Source: Micromonospora halotolerans
Lineage (GTDB): Bacteria; Actinomycetota; Actinomycetes; Mycobacteriales; Micromonosporaceae
DNA length: 64,000 nucleotides
Reading direction: 5' to 3'
NCBI RefSeq assembly: GCF_032108445.1
Contig: NZ_CP134876.1
Span: 4,092,001 to 4,156,000, forward strand
Under the pieces are notes generated by a model that made no database searches, had not been told where the DNA came from, and saw only the letters and a list, made by a program, of their open reading frames with translations. Both the position numbers and the translations under genes were made by a program. Shown piece by piece: positions 1 through 7,969 of the stretch (positions within the stretch are counted from its first letter, which is position 1; the number at the start of each line of letters is the position of its first letter).

Positions 1-1
1 G

Positions 2-370
2 CTGAGGCCGCCGTCTTCCGTCGCTGCCGTCTCGCAGGTCGAGGCGCTACTGGGCGTCGATCTTCCGGCCGACCTGCGAGCTCTCTATCTCGCGACCGAT
101 GGCGTGTTCGACAAGACCGGCCAATGGTTCGTGTGTTGGCCTCTGGATGAGGTGGTCAAGCGCAACCAGGACGCGTGGGCCCAGGAAGGGGCAGGCCGGC
201 GGCAGTTGCTCGGCTTCGGTGACGATGGGACTGGCTCCCCGTTCTGCATTTCCACAAGCGGCAGCGGCCACGTGTTCATCTGGGATCCGATCGACGCCGT
301 GGCTTATCCGCTCGCGACCAACCTCGCCGACTTCTGGCGCGGCTGGCATGCCGGCACGTTGAAGACCTGA
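2..370 (+). CDS. SMI1/KNR4 (SUKH) family protein, 5' truncated by window edge
   Basis: The reading frame is open from the first bases of the window to the stop, giving about 122 residues without a start. The segment VEALLGVDLPADLRALYL is typical of the N-terminal half of SUKH/SMI1-KNR4 domains, and the later GDDGTGSPFCIS and FWRGW segments fit its second half. SUKH proteins usually serve as immunity proteins of polymorphic toxins or as contact-dependent modules. No toxin is visible inside the window, so the role is inferred. A GTG at 104 could be mistaken for the start, but the homology clearly extends upstream of it. The gene sits at the edge of a decayed accessory region. Confidence 0.7.
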   Translation: MRPPSSVAAVSQVEALLGVDLPADLRALYLATDGVFDKTGQWFVCWPLDEVVKRNQDAWAQEGAGRRQLLGFGDDGTGSPFCISTSGSGHVFIWDPIDAVAYPLATNLADFWRGWHAGTLKT

Positions 371-392
371 AGCTTCTCTTATAGGTCAGCGC

Positions 393-677
393 CATGGACT
401 CTGCATCGTCCAAGCGAAGCGCTACAGCAAGACCGTCGGCCTTGAGGCGGTCCATGCATTAGCCGGGGTGATGGAGGACAAGCACGCCGCCAAGGGCGTA
501 CTCGTGACGACCTCCTGGGTCGGCAAGGCAAGCCGCGACTTCGCCGCCCGCAACGGCAGGATCGAGATCACCGAGGGCCGACACCTCAAGCACATGCTCC
601 TGGAACATCTCGGCCTAGACGCACTGATAAGCCTGCCCAAGCTGCCACCCGACTGGGAGCAGACAGATATCGCGTAG
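393..677 (+). pseudogene. 3' remnant of Mrr-type restriction endonuclease
   Basis: The frame encodes a C-terminal endonuclease piece beginning near CIVQAKRYS and running through VMEDKHAAKGVLVTTSWVGKA to a natural stop. The QxK tripeptide with the preceding hydrophobic strand matches the end of the PD-(D/E)xK core of Mrr_cat/DUF2034 restriction enzymes, which act on modified DNA. The upstream acidic residues of the active site and the whole N-terminal half (normally about 200 or more residues) are missing. The frame opens only just upstream, at 363, with no plausible start codon and RBS. I read it as an inactivated fragment left by deletion in this island-like segment. Confidence 0.7.
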
Positions 678-819
678 CAGCGACGACAGCAGCAGCCCCG
701 GACGACGGCGGCTGAGTCGGCCCGACCACCGCAGGCTGCCCGATGCTGGGCACCACCCGCGGACGCGAGCGGCCTCGCCGCACAGAGCTTGTAAGCGAGA
801 CGTCGATGGGTTCGGGTCG

Positions 820-1128
820 TCAAGGTCGGGCGTTGCCCGCGCGGTGTTCGACGTCTTGGTCGTCGACGTAAGCGGTGGCTTCGAGCTGCTGGCGTTCTTC
901 AGGGTCGAGTTGGCGGTAATAGGTCCAGAAGCTGCCGAAGGCGTCGCTGAGCGCGGGACCGTATGCACTGGTGAGGCCGGCCGTCCTGAGGGTGATGTCG
1001 CCGTTCAGAACGGCCCGGGCCATTTCGCGGAGTTCAGGTTGTTGGCTGTTGGCAAGCCGGTCGAGGCTGCCGCGCAGTGCCTTTATGCGTCGGGGATCGT
1101 CGTTGGCGATGTCGGCGATGTCGCTCAT
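820..1128 (-). CDS. Small hypothetical protein, last gene of WXG cassette
   Basis: It encodes 102 residues starting MSDIADIANDDPRR, mostly charged and helical, with FGSFWTYYRQLDPEERQQLEA in the second half and no membrane segment or signal peptide. I do not recognise a family. Its ATG overlaps the stop of the upstream WXG-like gene by four bases (ATGA), which indicates translational coupling and choice of this start rather than the longer open frame. By position it may be a chaperone, an immunity partner or a co-substrate of the WXG-like protein. This is inference only. Confidence 0.7.
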   Translation of the reverse strand: MSDIADIANDDPRRIKALRGSLDRLANSQQPELREMARAVLNGDITLRTAGLTSAYGPALSDAFGSFWTYYRQLDPEERQQLEATAYVDDQDVEHRAGNARP

Positions 1129-2228
1129 CGGGTGGCTCCGGCCGTGACGAGGGGGTGGTCGTAGCCGTTGGTGCCGGGTAGCGCGGGGAGCCTGACGGAT
1201 TCGAGGTCGCCGAGCCGGTGCGTCAGAGCGGACCGGAACGCGAGGACGGCGGCGTTGGCGTGTTGGTAGAGCTGTGTGGCTTGGCCCCAAAGCCGGAGCA
1301 TGTTGGCGACCTCCACGGCGGCTACGCCGTAGCCGACGACCGCACCGACGCCGGTGGCCGCGGTGATGGTTCCGGCGGCGGCGGAGATACCGGCGATGAT
1401 GGCCGCGTCGATGAGGCCCTTGATGATGCCGCCGATCGATTCGCCGATGGACCAGACGGAGTCGGCCATGACCTGGTATTCGTTGCCGATGTCGTTGAGC
1501 GGTCCCCGCAGGGCGGCGGTGGCACCGGACAGCTGCGTGAAGTAGCTGTGGGCGGCGTCTCCTGCCTGTCCGTGCCACATCTGGTGCAGCGTCGTGGCGC
1601 CGGTCTGGACGTTGAGGGCCAGGTCGTGCAGGGCGTTGCCGGCGTTGGTGAGGACGGGTTGCATGGTGGCGAGGGCTTCCCAGTTGCCGAACAGGCGTTC
1701 TTGCAGCCAGGAGATCGGGTCGAAGCCGAAGACCGCGTCGAAGCCCTTCATGGCCCAGGACGTGGGGCTGATGTAGTCCATCCAACCGAGGGCGTTCGGG
1801 GGTGAGTTCGGCTCCAATGGCGGGGTGAGACTGCCGGATACATCGCGCAGGTCGACGAAGGGCGGTGGGGGACAGGCGAGGGTCCTGAGTTCCTCCTCCA
1901 GCGCTGTCGGAGGCTGACAGGGGACGGCACCTGGGAGGGTGCGATCCAGGTCAGATGCTGCCCTGAGGTCGGTCTTCCGGTAGTAGGCGGCGGCAGCAGT
2001 CAACTCCGGCCCGGAGGCGTCGAGCAGTGTTGTCAGCCGCTTCATGGTCTCCGAGATGACGGTGGTGGCGTGCCGGTGACCGTCGGCGGCGATGGCGATC
2101 AGTTCGCCCCCGGTGGCCTCCTTGGTGTGGTTACCGATGTAACCCGAGACCGCGGTTGCGTCGCCACTCGCGCGATCCAACTGCCGGGCGTAGTTGACCA
2201 GCGCCGCAGGTTCGACGTTGAAGCTCAC
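1125..2228 (-). CDS. WXG100-like secretion-associated protein with hydrophobic C-terminal half
   Basis: A 367-residue protein. Residues 1-95 form an alpha-helical WXG100/EsxA-like segment (VNYARQLDRASGDA). A second helical hairpin at about 190-260 contains W218-H-G220 inside MWHGQAGDAAHSYF, the WxG turn of ESX/type VII substrates. Residues 265-310 are glycine/alanine-rich and hydrophobic, perhaps one or two membrane passes. The family resembles type VII substrates or the N-terminal delivery domains of actinobacterial polymorphic toxins, but no toxin domain follows. It is coupled by 4-bp overlaps to both neighbours, forming a three-gene operon. No secretion machinery genes lie within the window. 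Confidence 0.75.
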   Translation of the reverse strand: MSFNVEPAALVNYARQLDRASGDATAVSGYIGNHTKEATGGELIAIAADGHRHATTVISETMKRLTTLLDASGPELTAAAAYYRKTDLRAASDLDRTLPGAVPCQPPTALEEELRTLACPPPPFVDLRDVSGSLTPPLEPNSPPNALGWMDYISPTSWAMKGFDAVFGFDPISWLQERLFGNWEALATMQPVLTNAGNALHDLALNVQTGATTLHQMWHGQAGDAAHSYFTQLSGATAALRGPLNDIGNEYQVMADSVWSIGESIGGIIKGLIDAAIIAGISAAAGTITAATGVGAVVGYGVAAVEVANMLRLWGQATQLYQHANAAVLAFRSALTHRLGDLESVRLPALPGTNGYDHPLVTAGATR

Positions 2229-2602
2229 GGTTCGAGCACCGTGGCGAAAAGGACCAGGCCGGCCAGCCCGATCACTACGAGCGCGCTCGATGCCAACAGC
2301 AGCCTGACCGCGAGCTCGTGCCGGTGGCGAGCCGGGTAGTAGGCGGCCCCGGCCAGCCCGGCGAGCACGAGAACGAGCATCGGGGTCAGCCGCAGTCCGT
2401 CTGCCGCGTCGATGACCATGGCGAAGACGCCGACGAAGCCGAAGAAGATCGCGACGTTGGCGATCGCGTTTCGCAGGTTGGCGTACGCGGTGACCTGCAG
2501 GTCGGCGACAGCCCCCCGAATGTCCCGCTCGGCTTGCGCTCGCTCCTCAGGGGACGTCGGCTTACGAGGCTTCCGCCGGCCCTTGTTACTCCCTGCCACC
2601 AT
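2225..2602 (-). CDS. Small membrane protein, first gene of WXG cassette
   Basis: About 125 residues: a basic, proline-rich N-terminus (NKGRRKPRKPTSPEE), an amphipathic segment, then three or four hydrophobic stretches (IANVAIFFGFVGVFAMVI, MLVLVLAGLAGAAYY, LLLASSALVVIGLAGLVLF). This is a typical integral membrane protein of unknown function. The start is uncertain: an ATG at 2602 gives the compact form, and an in-frame upstream start at 2623 adds seven residues, but neither has a clear RBS. The stop overlaps the start of the WXG-like gene by four bases, so the two are probably co-translated, and the protein may anchor or receive its partner at the membrane. Confidence 0.65.
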   Translation of the reverse strand: MVAGSNKGRRKPRKPTSPEERAQAERDIRGAVADLQVTAYANLRNAIANVAIFFGFVGVFAMVIDAADGLRLTPMLVLVLAGLAGAAYYPARHRHELAVRLLLASSALVVIGLAGLVLFATVLEP

Positions 2603-3517
2603 GCGAGCGACGATAGCAACCATCGATCCGTCGAGGCTGTCCCCGTACGTCGCTCGGGAGGGCAGCGGCGCCAGAGAGCGCCAGGAGAGGGCGTCTTGAC
2701 ATCAGCGGCTGACATCAACGATGGCGGCCGTGGTCGGACAGGTTCGGACGGAATTCGCCTCTGACCCGGATTCAGTGGCCGCCGGTGGACACCGCGCCTC
2801 TTGTCGAAAACGCCTTAGAAGCTCGGGATCGAGCGGCGGACCGACTCGCTCGCCGCCCGACCCCTCGGGTTATGCCTGATCAACGCTGGCAGGCCACACC
2901 TTGCCCCTCAACGAAGCCTGGACGCTGGTTAGGCCTGGTTTGGTTCCCGAACCACCCCCAAGCAGACCAGGGAGGCCGCTTTACTGCGGTGTTGGATGCC
3001 TCGTCGTTGATCGGCAGCGAAGGTTAGCGAAGCGGTCTGACATGGTCGGGTCGCGGTGCCTGGACCAATCGGCGCAGCCCCGTGAACCACTCGGCCGGGG
3101 CCGCAGACGCCACCCCTCCGGCCTTCGTCTCACTTGTCGTCGAGTTCGTAACCGTGCGGGGCGACCGTAGACGAACGACTGGTCGAGCTCGCCTTGGTAG
3201 CGAACCGACCCGGTCGACCGCGTACGGGAGCGAGCAGACTTGGAAAGCGTGCCTGGGGTGCTGCGAAGGGGACGAAGAGCACCAGCTGTGAGCGGCGTCG
3301 GCCGAGCACTCAACGGAGCAGCCAAGTCAGCGAGCATGAGCGGACGATCAGGGACGCGGCTGGCCGGCCGACCAGCAGGAGCACCTGCTGGAACAGAGGT
3401 ACGGAACCAATTCGTCATGGGTAGGCCACGTCGAGGTAAGGGCGGCATGCGATCAGCGGCGACACCGTCCTGCCCCCTCGCCACCGCCCGCCGGATTCTG
3501 GCCTGCCCACGACGGTT
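2603..3517. other. Intergenic stretch without convincing genes
   Basis: About 0.9 kb in which no open frame shows convincing actinomycete codon bias, a good RBS or recognisable domains on either strand. It contains the first copy of a 34-bp repeat (2695-2728) and, 116 bp further on, a CGCCTTAGAAGC segment resembling the anticodon-arm region of the tRNA-Val remnant at 4110. I see it as decayed mobile-element or island DNA. Confidence 0.5.
2695..2728 (+). repeat. 34-bp near-perfect direct repeat, copy A
   Basis: It matches the sequence at 3994-4027 at 31 of 34 positions. The similarity continues, weaker but without gaps, for about 90 further bases up to a CGCCTTA(G/C)AAG block that lies exactly 116 bp from the repeat start in both copies. 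The collinear spacing indicates duplication of a whole junction segment, most simply two successive or tandem integration events with copy A the more diverged. Confidence 0.65.
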
Positions 3518-3533
3518 GACAACCGTGGTTGTC
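3518..3533. promoter_or_regulatory. Palindrome upstream of small HTH-like gene
   Basis: GACAACC-GT-GGTTGTC is a perfect 7-bp inverted repeat with a 2-bp centre. It ends 28 bp before the ATG of the gene at 3562 and lies where promoter elements would be expected. It is probably an operator for a dimeric repressor, possibly the downstream protein itself. Confidence 0.5.
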
Positions 3534-3561
3534 GAGCGGACTCTGGAGTCGGAGGCCACTG

Positions 3562-3984
3562 ATGAGGGAGCCGATCATGCGGGAGCTGACGTCGGACGAG
3601 CGACAGGAACTACGGCGGGAACTGGGTGCTGTTGCCGCGGACTGGGCGCAGCGGCTGCACAACTCTGATGTGGATGTCCGGGGCGGCGCTGCCCAGGAGC
3701 CAAGCTCCGCGGAGCGGATGCGGACCCACCTCGCGCGGATGGCGGCAGGTGAGCAGATGCGTCACCTTCTCGCTGACCTCGTGTCCGCCAGTGCCGAGGA
3801 AGCGGTGCAGTACGGTGCCGGCTATCCCGAGCTCGGCGCAGCGGTAGGCGCCAGTCGGCAGGCCGCGCGTAAACGATGGCCTGGCCTGTCGAAGAGGCGT
3901 GCTTCGGAGTGGAAGCAACCGCCCGGGGGCGTCGGTTGGGCCAGCAGTCATCCGGGAGGCCCGGGACCGTTTTCGGGGACCTGA
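3562..3984 (+). CDS. Hypothetical HTH-like protein
   Basis: 140 residues starting MREPIMRELTSDERQELRRELGA. The ATG has a GGAGG six bases upstream, which decides it over upstream TTG codons. The N-terminal two thirds are helical and charged. Around residues 95-125 the string YPELGAAVGASRQAARKRWPGL looks like the recognition helix of a small helix-turn-helix, followed by a basic and glycine/proline-rich tail. A palindrome lies just upstream, which fits autoregulation. I do not recognise a named family. The tail may be a random extension from a shifted stop in this degraded region. Confidence 0.5.
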   Translation: MREPIMRELTSDERQELRRELGAVAADWAQRLHNSDVDVRGGAAQEPSSAERMRTHLARMAAGEQMRHLLADLVSASAEEAVQYGAGYPELGAAVGASRQAARKRWPGLSKRRASEWKQPPGGVGWASSHPGGPGPFSGT

Positions 3985-3993
3985 GGGGCTGGG

Positions 3994-4027
3994 CTTGACA
4001 TCTGTGGCTGACATCAACGGTGGCGGC
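3994..4027 (+). repeat. 34-bp near-perfect direct repeat, copy B
   Basis: Partner of the repeat at 2695-2728 (31/34 identical, same strand). This copy lies 116 bp upstream of the tRNA-Val 3' half, suggesting that both copies mark the same side of an integration junction. Confidence 0.65.
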
Positions 4028-4109
4028 TGAGGCTGGACGAGCGTGGACTGCTGTCGGCTCTACGCCGAACCCGTTGGACGTCAGCGGACGTCGTGACCTT
4101 TGCCGAAAG

Positions 4110-4155
4110 CGCCTTACAAGCGAGGGGGTCGCAGGTTCGAAACCTGCCCCGCCCA
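4110..4155 (+). other. 3' half of tRNA-Val(UAC), probable att scar
   Basis: From the last bases of the anticodon stem onward the sequence reads as a tRNA. The anticodon loop is CTTACAA (anticodon UAC, 4115-4117), then a 3' stem strand GCGAG, a 6-nt variable loop, a T-stem GCAGG/CCTGC around TTCGAAA, a 7-nt acceptor strand and a discriminator A. The D-arm, the acceptor 5' strand and most of the anticodon 5' stem are missing, so it is not a functional gene. Tyrosine integrases commonly recombine between the anticodon loop and tRNA 3' end, leaving exactly such a duplicate half. Val is inferred from the anticodon and general resemblance. Confidence 0.6.
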
Positions 4156-4251
4156 GCACCACACCACCAGCCAGAACCACCCGGCGCGGTCGATCCGGCG
4201 TGGTCCGAATTCGATTGACGGGATCATCGAGCGGGTTCTACGTTCGCGCCG

Positions 4252-5136
4252 ATGCGCCCTGGAGAGATCGTCGTCGCCACCGAGCAGGTACGCGCCCTGA
4301 TCGACGAGCAGTTCCCCGAATGGTCGGACCTGCCGATCGTTCCGCAGCCGTTGAACGGCACCGACAACGCGCTGTTCCGGCTGGGTGATTCCCTGACGGC
4401 ACGGCTGCCGCGGGCGCAGTGGGCGGTCGACCAGGTGGCCACCGACGCGACCTGGCTGCCGCGGCTGGCGCCACATCTTCCGGTGCCGATACCGGTGCCG
4501 GTCGCGGTCGGGCGCCCGGGCGGGGACTATCCGTGGCCGTGGACGGTCGTCCCGTGGCTGGACGGGCGTAATCCGGAAGCCGGGCAGGACCTCGTCGACC
4601 TCGCGGTCGACCTCGCCGGCTTCGTGCGCGCGATGATCGCGATCGACCCGATGGGCGGGCCGGTCAAGGAGGGGATTCAGCGCGGCGTACCCCTGGTGCA
4701 GCGGGACGAGCTGACCCGCCGGTCGATCGCGGCGCTGGGCGACCGGATCGACGGGCGGGCGGTGACCGCGGCGTGGGACGAGGCGATGGAGGCGGACGAG
4801 TGGCCCGGACCGCCGGTATGGCTGCACGGTGATCTCCTGGAAGGCAACCTGCTGGTCGACCGGGGCAGGCTCACCGGGGTGATCGACTTCGGTGGTCTCG
4901 GCCGCGGCGATCCGGCGGTCGAGGTGCGGCCGGGTTGGAGCCTGTTCGATGCCCGCGCGCGGGCCGCCTACCGGGAGGCGCTCGGGTTCGACGAGGCGAC
5001 CTGGGTGCGCGGGTGGGGCTGGATGCTGTCGGGCTCGCTCTACTGGCTGGCGGACCTGTGGGATTCGATCAGCGAGGACGACCGCGAGGACACGATCCGC
5101 TACATCGACCACATCATGCGTCACCGCCACGACTGA
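4252..5136 (+). CDS. Aminoglycoside phosphotransferase-fold kinase
   Basis: 294 residues of the APH/choline kinase family. H192-G-D194 with N199 (WLHGDLLEGNLL) forms the Brenner catalytic loop, and I211-D212-F-G gives the metal-binding DFG-equivalent; GRGDPAVEV follows as in the family. The N-terminal nucleotide-binding lobe includes NGTDNALFRLGD. Members phosphorylate hydroxyls of aminoglycosides or other small metabolites. Close relatives in actinomycetes are annotated APH without tested substrates, so resistance should not be assumed. The gene starts about 100 bp after the tRNA scar and stands alone. Confidence 0.85.
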   Translation: MRPGEIVVATEQVRALIDEQFPEWSDLPIVPQPLNGTDNALFRLGDSLTARLPRAQWAVDQVATDATWLPRLAPHLPVPIPVPVAVGRPGGDYPWPWTVVPWLDGRNPEAGQDLVDLAVDLAGFVRAMIAIDPMGGPVKEGIQRGVPLVQRDELTRRSIAALGDRIDGRAVTAAWDEAMEADEWPGPPVWLHGDLLEGNLLVDRGRLTGVIDFGGLGRGDPAVEVRPGWSLFDARARAAYREALGFDEATWVRGWGWMLSGSLYWLADLWDSISEDDREDTIRYIDHIMRHRHD

Positions 5137-5279
5137 TTTCCCGGGCTGCTGGCCATGCTCCGCGAAGTGACCCTGCCCGTGCCACCGCGGAGGCGCCCGC
5201 CCCAACCGTGTGACGCAGGCGAGGGTTGGGCGTCGGCGCCCCGGGTGACCTCGGTGCGCGGTCACCCGGGCGCCGCAGG

Positions 5280-6023
5280 TCATGTCGTCGGTCTGGCCTC
5301 GTGCAGGATCCGGGCCAGCTCGGCCGGTCGGCTGAGCATGGGCCAGTGCCACGCCGGCAGTTCCTCGTACCGCCACGAGTCGCCGGCCATGTGCCGGCAC
5401 AGCGGCACGGTGGCGGCCGTCTGGCGTACCTGCTCGGCGGTGAAGCTGGACAGCACGCCGAGGCGGGGCAGCTTCTCCCACGCCCCGGTGAGCCGCACCG
5501 GGGTGGTGGCGGTCGGCCACGGTTGGGCCACCGACCGCTCGTCGAGCAGTGCGACGACCGACTCGTCGACGTCTGCCGCTCCCGCCGCTAGTTCGGCCCA
5601 CGGTGGGGGCGGCAACCGCCAGCCGTCGCCGTGTTCGGCGACCATCGCCGCGTTGCGTTCACGTTCCTGCGGTGGGCTGAACTCGTCGTTCGCCACCCCG
5701 TCGGGCAGCGGGCCGGTGTCGACGAAGACCAGCTGGGCGACGCGGTCGGTCATGCGGTCGGCGGCGGCGGTGGTCACGACCGCGCCGGCGTAGCTGTGCC
5801 CGACGAGGACCACGTCGCGCAGGTCCTCGTAGCGGAACAGGTTCACGACGTCCGTGACGTGGACGTCGAGGTCGATGTCCGGGCGGGCGAGGTGGGCGCG
5901 CTCGCCCAGGCCGGTCAGGCTCAGCGGGTACACCTCGTGGCCGAGCTCACGCAGCGCGGTGGTGACCGGGCGCCAGGCCCACGCGCCCAGCCAGAACCCC
6001 GGAACCAGTACGAATGTCGTCAT
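5280..6023 (-). CDS. Alpha/beta hydrolase
   Basis: 247 residues. The N-terminal strand FVLVPGFWLGAWAW supplies the oxyanion-hole region. The nucleophile elbow is G75-H-S77-Y-A-G, and the probable catalytic histidine is H226 in AWHWPML near the C-terminus. There is no signal peptide, so it is cytoplasmic. The subfamily resembles short esterases/hydrolases acting on small esters; the substrate is unknown. It is divergently transcribed from the WYL regulator with only 57 bp between starts, which makes it the likely target of that regulator. Confidence 0.85.
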   Translation of the reverse strand: MTTFVLVPGFWLGAWAWRPVTTALRELGHEVYPLSLTGLGERAHLARPDIDLDVHVTDVVNLFRYEDLRDVVLVGHSYAGAVVTTAAADRMTDRVAQLVFVDTGPLPDGVANDEFSPPQERERNAAMVAEHGDGWRLPPPPWAELAAGAADVDESVVALLDERSVAQPWPTATTPVRLTGAWEKLPRLGVLSSFTAEQVRQTAATVPLCRHMAGDSWRYEELPAWHWPMLSRPAELARILHEARPTT

Positions 6024-6080
6024 GTACGAGACGCTACGATCAATACCGGACAGATTCCGCCCGGATTAGGAGCGAGACTG

Positions 6081-7037
6081 TTGGCCCGGCCCACCGCGCG
6101 TGTACTGGCGCTGCTGGAGATCCTCCAAGCCGGTGGCGGCTTCACCCTCGCCGACCTGGCGGGTCGGCTCGGCGTCGACGAGCGCACGGTCCGCCGCTAC
6201 GCCGCGCACCTCGCCGACCTCGGCATGCCGGTCGAGGCCCGGCGCGGTCGCTACGGCGGGTACCGGCTCGCACCCGGCTACAAGCTGCCGCCGCTCATGC
6301 TCACCGATGAGGAGGCGGTCGCTGTCATGCTCGGTCTGGTCGCCGCCAACCGGGCCGGGCTGGCCACCGCCGGCGGCGCGGCCACCGAGAGCGCGACCGC
6401 GAAGATCCGCCGGGTACTGCCGGCCGTCCTCGCCCGGCGGATCGACTCGCTGCTGGCCACCGTGGACTTCACCGCGCAGGTCCGTCAGCCCGCCTCGCCC
6501 GACATCGAGGTGCTGCTGGTGCTCGCTGAGGCGGCCCGCCATCAGCAAGCGGTGAGCATCGCCTACACCACCTGGCACGGCCGGTCCGGCGAGCGCCGAC
6601 TCGACCCGTACGGGCTGGTCTTCCATGCTGGCCGGTGGTACGTCACCGGTCACGACCACCACCGCGGGGCCGTGCGAACGTTCCGGCTCGACCGGATCGG
6701 GGCGGCCCGCCCCGTGCCGGGCAGGTTCGACATCCCGGCCAGCTTCGACCCCACCACGCAGGTGCTGGCCGGTCTGGCCGCCGTGCCGTACGCGCACGAC
6801 ATCTCCGTGGTGCTGCACACCAGCCTGGCGCAGGCGCAGCGCCGGATCCCGCCGTCGGTCGGCACGCTCACCGAGGTGCCCGACGGGGTGCGCCTCACGG
6901 CCCGGGTCGAACGGCTCGACGGCGCGGCGCAGATGCTCGCCGGGCTCGGCTGGCCGTTCACGATCGACCGGCCGGACGAACTCAAGGACGAGATACGCGC
7001 CCTGGCCGCCCGACTGCGCACCGACGCCGGCAGATGA
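6081..7037 (+). CDS. HTH-WYL domain transcriptional regulator
   Basis: 318 residues. The HTH_11 domain at residues 1-60 (FTLADLAGRLGVDERTVRRYAAHL) binds DNA. A WYL ligand-sensing domain at roughly 150-215 carries LDPYGLVFHAGRWYVTG and the RTFRLDRI signature, followed by a WCX-type C-terminus. The start is a TTG at 6081 with AGGAG eight bases upstream; the frame is open much further upstream, but that part overlaps the divergent hydrolase. WYL proteins respond to nucleotides or small ligands. Control of the neighbouring hydrolase is inferred from the shared 57-bp promoter region. Confidence 0.85.
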   Translation: MARPTARVLALLEILQAGGGFTLADLAGRLGVDERTVRRYAAHLADLGMPVEARRGRYGGYRLAPGYKLPPLMLTDEEAVAVMLGLVAANRAGLATAGGAATESATAKIRRVLPAVLARRIDSLLATVDFTAQVRQPASPDIEVLLVLAEAARHQQAVSIAYTTWHGRSGERRLDPYGLVFHAGRWYVTGHDHHRGAVRTFRLDRIGAARPVPGRFDIPASFDPTTQVLAGLAAVPYAHDISVVLHTSLAQAQRRIPPSVGTLTEVPDGVRLTARVERLDGAAQMLAGLGWPFTIDRPDELKDEIRALAARLRTDAGR

Positions 7038-7074
7038 GCAGCAGTCCGGCCCCAGCCGCCGTCCGCCTCCGGTA

Positions 7075-7896
7075 CTACCGCGAGTATTCGGCGTGCAGTT
7101 GGGCGTGCGGCCGGCGTTGATCGGGGTGGTGGCGGGGTCGACCCATGCCGATCTCCGCGCAGCAGTGCGTACCCGGTGTCCGGGCACGGTGAGCCGGACA
7201 CTCCTCGGCCAGGGCACGGACCTGGTCGGCTTCCCGCTCGAACGCCTCGCGGCTACCGGTGAGCAGCAACGTGTCGGCGGCGATGTCCCAGCGGAGATGA
7301 TCGCGGAACTCCCGATACCGGAACCGCCTGTGGTCGGCCCTCGACGGGGCTGGCCACGCGTCACCGGGTAGGACGACGGTGTGCGGCCTGCCGGTGCCCA
7401 GCCGGGAACGCACCTGCTTCCACCGTGACGGCGGGAACGCGAGACGGTGGTGCAGCAGCACCAGGTCGAGCGGGCGTCCCCAGACGTGGGTGGGCAGTTC
7501 CGCGCGGCGCAGCGGGAGGTGGACGATCGTGTGCGGCGACCGGGCGGCCAGGCCCCACGCCTTGGCGAACAGCACCGCTGTCTCCTTGTCGAGGCAGAAC
7601 TGGGCGCCGAGAGGGCCCTCGTAGAGGCTGGCGAACCTCGGCGTCCTCGCCGGCCGCACGACCCGGTACCGGTGGCAGCCGAGTTGGACGGTACGGACCA
7701 GCACCGGCCACCTGCGTCCGCCCAACCGTTGATCCACTCCAGCACCCTTCGACCATCCGTCGTCGACGAGCAGTGTCGCCGGAGCGGGCCCGAAGTGGCG
7801 ACGGAGTTTCCGGACGGCGTCGGTCCCCACGTCCGGCCGGGGAGAGGCCGACGGGGACTCATTCCGGCGGCGATTCGGCTCCCGGACCCGCGTCAA
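7075..7896 (-). CDS. Conserved-looking hypothetical protein
   Basis: Up to 273 residues with normal actinomycete codon bias but no domain I can name. The central part ([59 protein letters not shown]) looks globular. The C-terminus is rich in His and Cys ([20 protein letters not shown]). The first 30 residues are Arg/Pro/Ser-rich and may not be translated; an internal start is possible. It converges on the WYL gene with a 37-bp gap. No function is proposed. Confidence 0.5.
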   Translation of the reverse strand: MTRVREPNRRRNESPSASPRPDVGTDAVRKLRRHFGPAPATLLVDDGWSKGAGVDQRLGGRRWPVLVRTVQLGCHRYRVVRPARTPRFASLYEGPLGAQFCLDKETAVLFAKAWGLAARSPHTIVHLPLRRAELPTHVWGRPLDLVLLHHRLAFPPSRWKQVRSRLGTGRPHTVVLPGDAWPAPSRADHRRFRYREFRDHLRWDIAADTLLLTGSREAFEREADQVRALAEECPAHRARTPGTHCCAEIGMGRPRHHPDQRRPHAQLHAEYSR

Positions 7897-7935
7897 GAAC
7901 GATCACAGGTCGGACCTGCCACGCAGGTAGGTGGG

Positions 7936-7964
7936 GGCCCGGCCGGCGGGTCGCCGGCCGGGCC
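7936..7964 (-). terminator. Hairpin terminator of ice-binding-like gene
   Basis: A perfect 13-bp G/C stem (GGCCCGGCCGGCG / CGCCGGCCGGGCC) around GGT, starting six bases beyond the stop of the gene at 7970 on the minus strand. It has no long U tract, as is common for actinomycete terminators. Confidence 0.7.
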
Positions 7965-7969
7965 TCCGA

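Noticed and set aside
2785..3027. 80-residue plus-strand frame in the gene-free stretch
   Set aside because: No RBS, weak codon bias and no recognisable motif; it overlaps the diverged junction segment.
3575..4180. Minus-strand frame starting with GGAGFEPATPSLV
   Set aside because: This string arises from translating the complement of a tRNA T-arm region and is a well-known spurious annotation; it supports the tRNA remnant rather than a gene.
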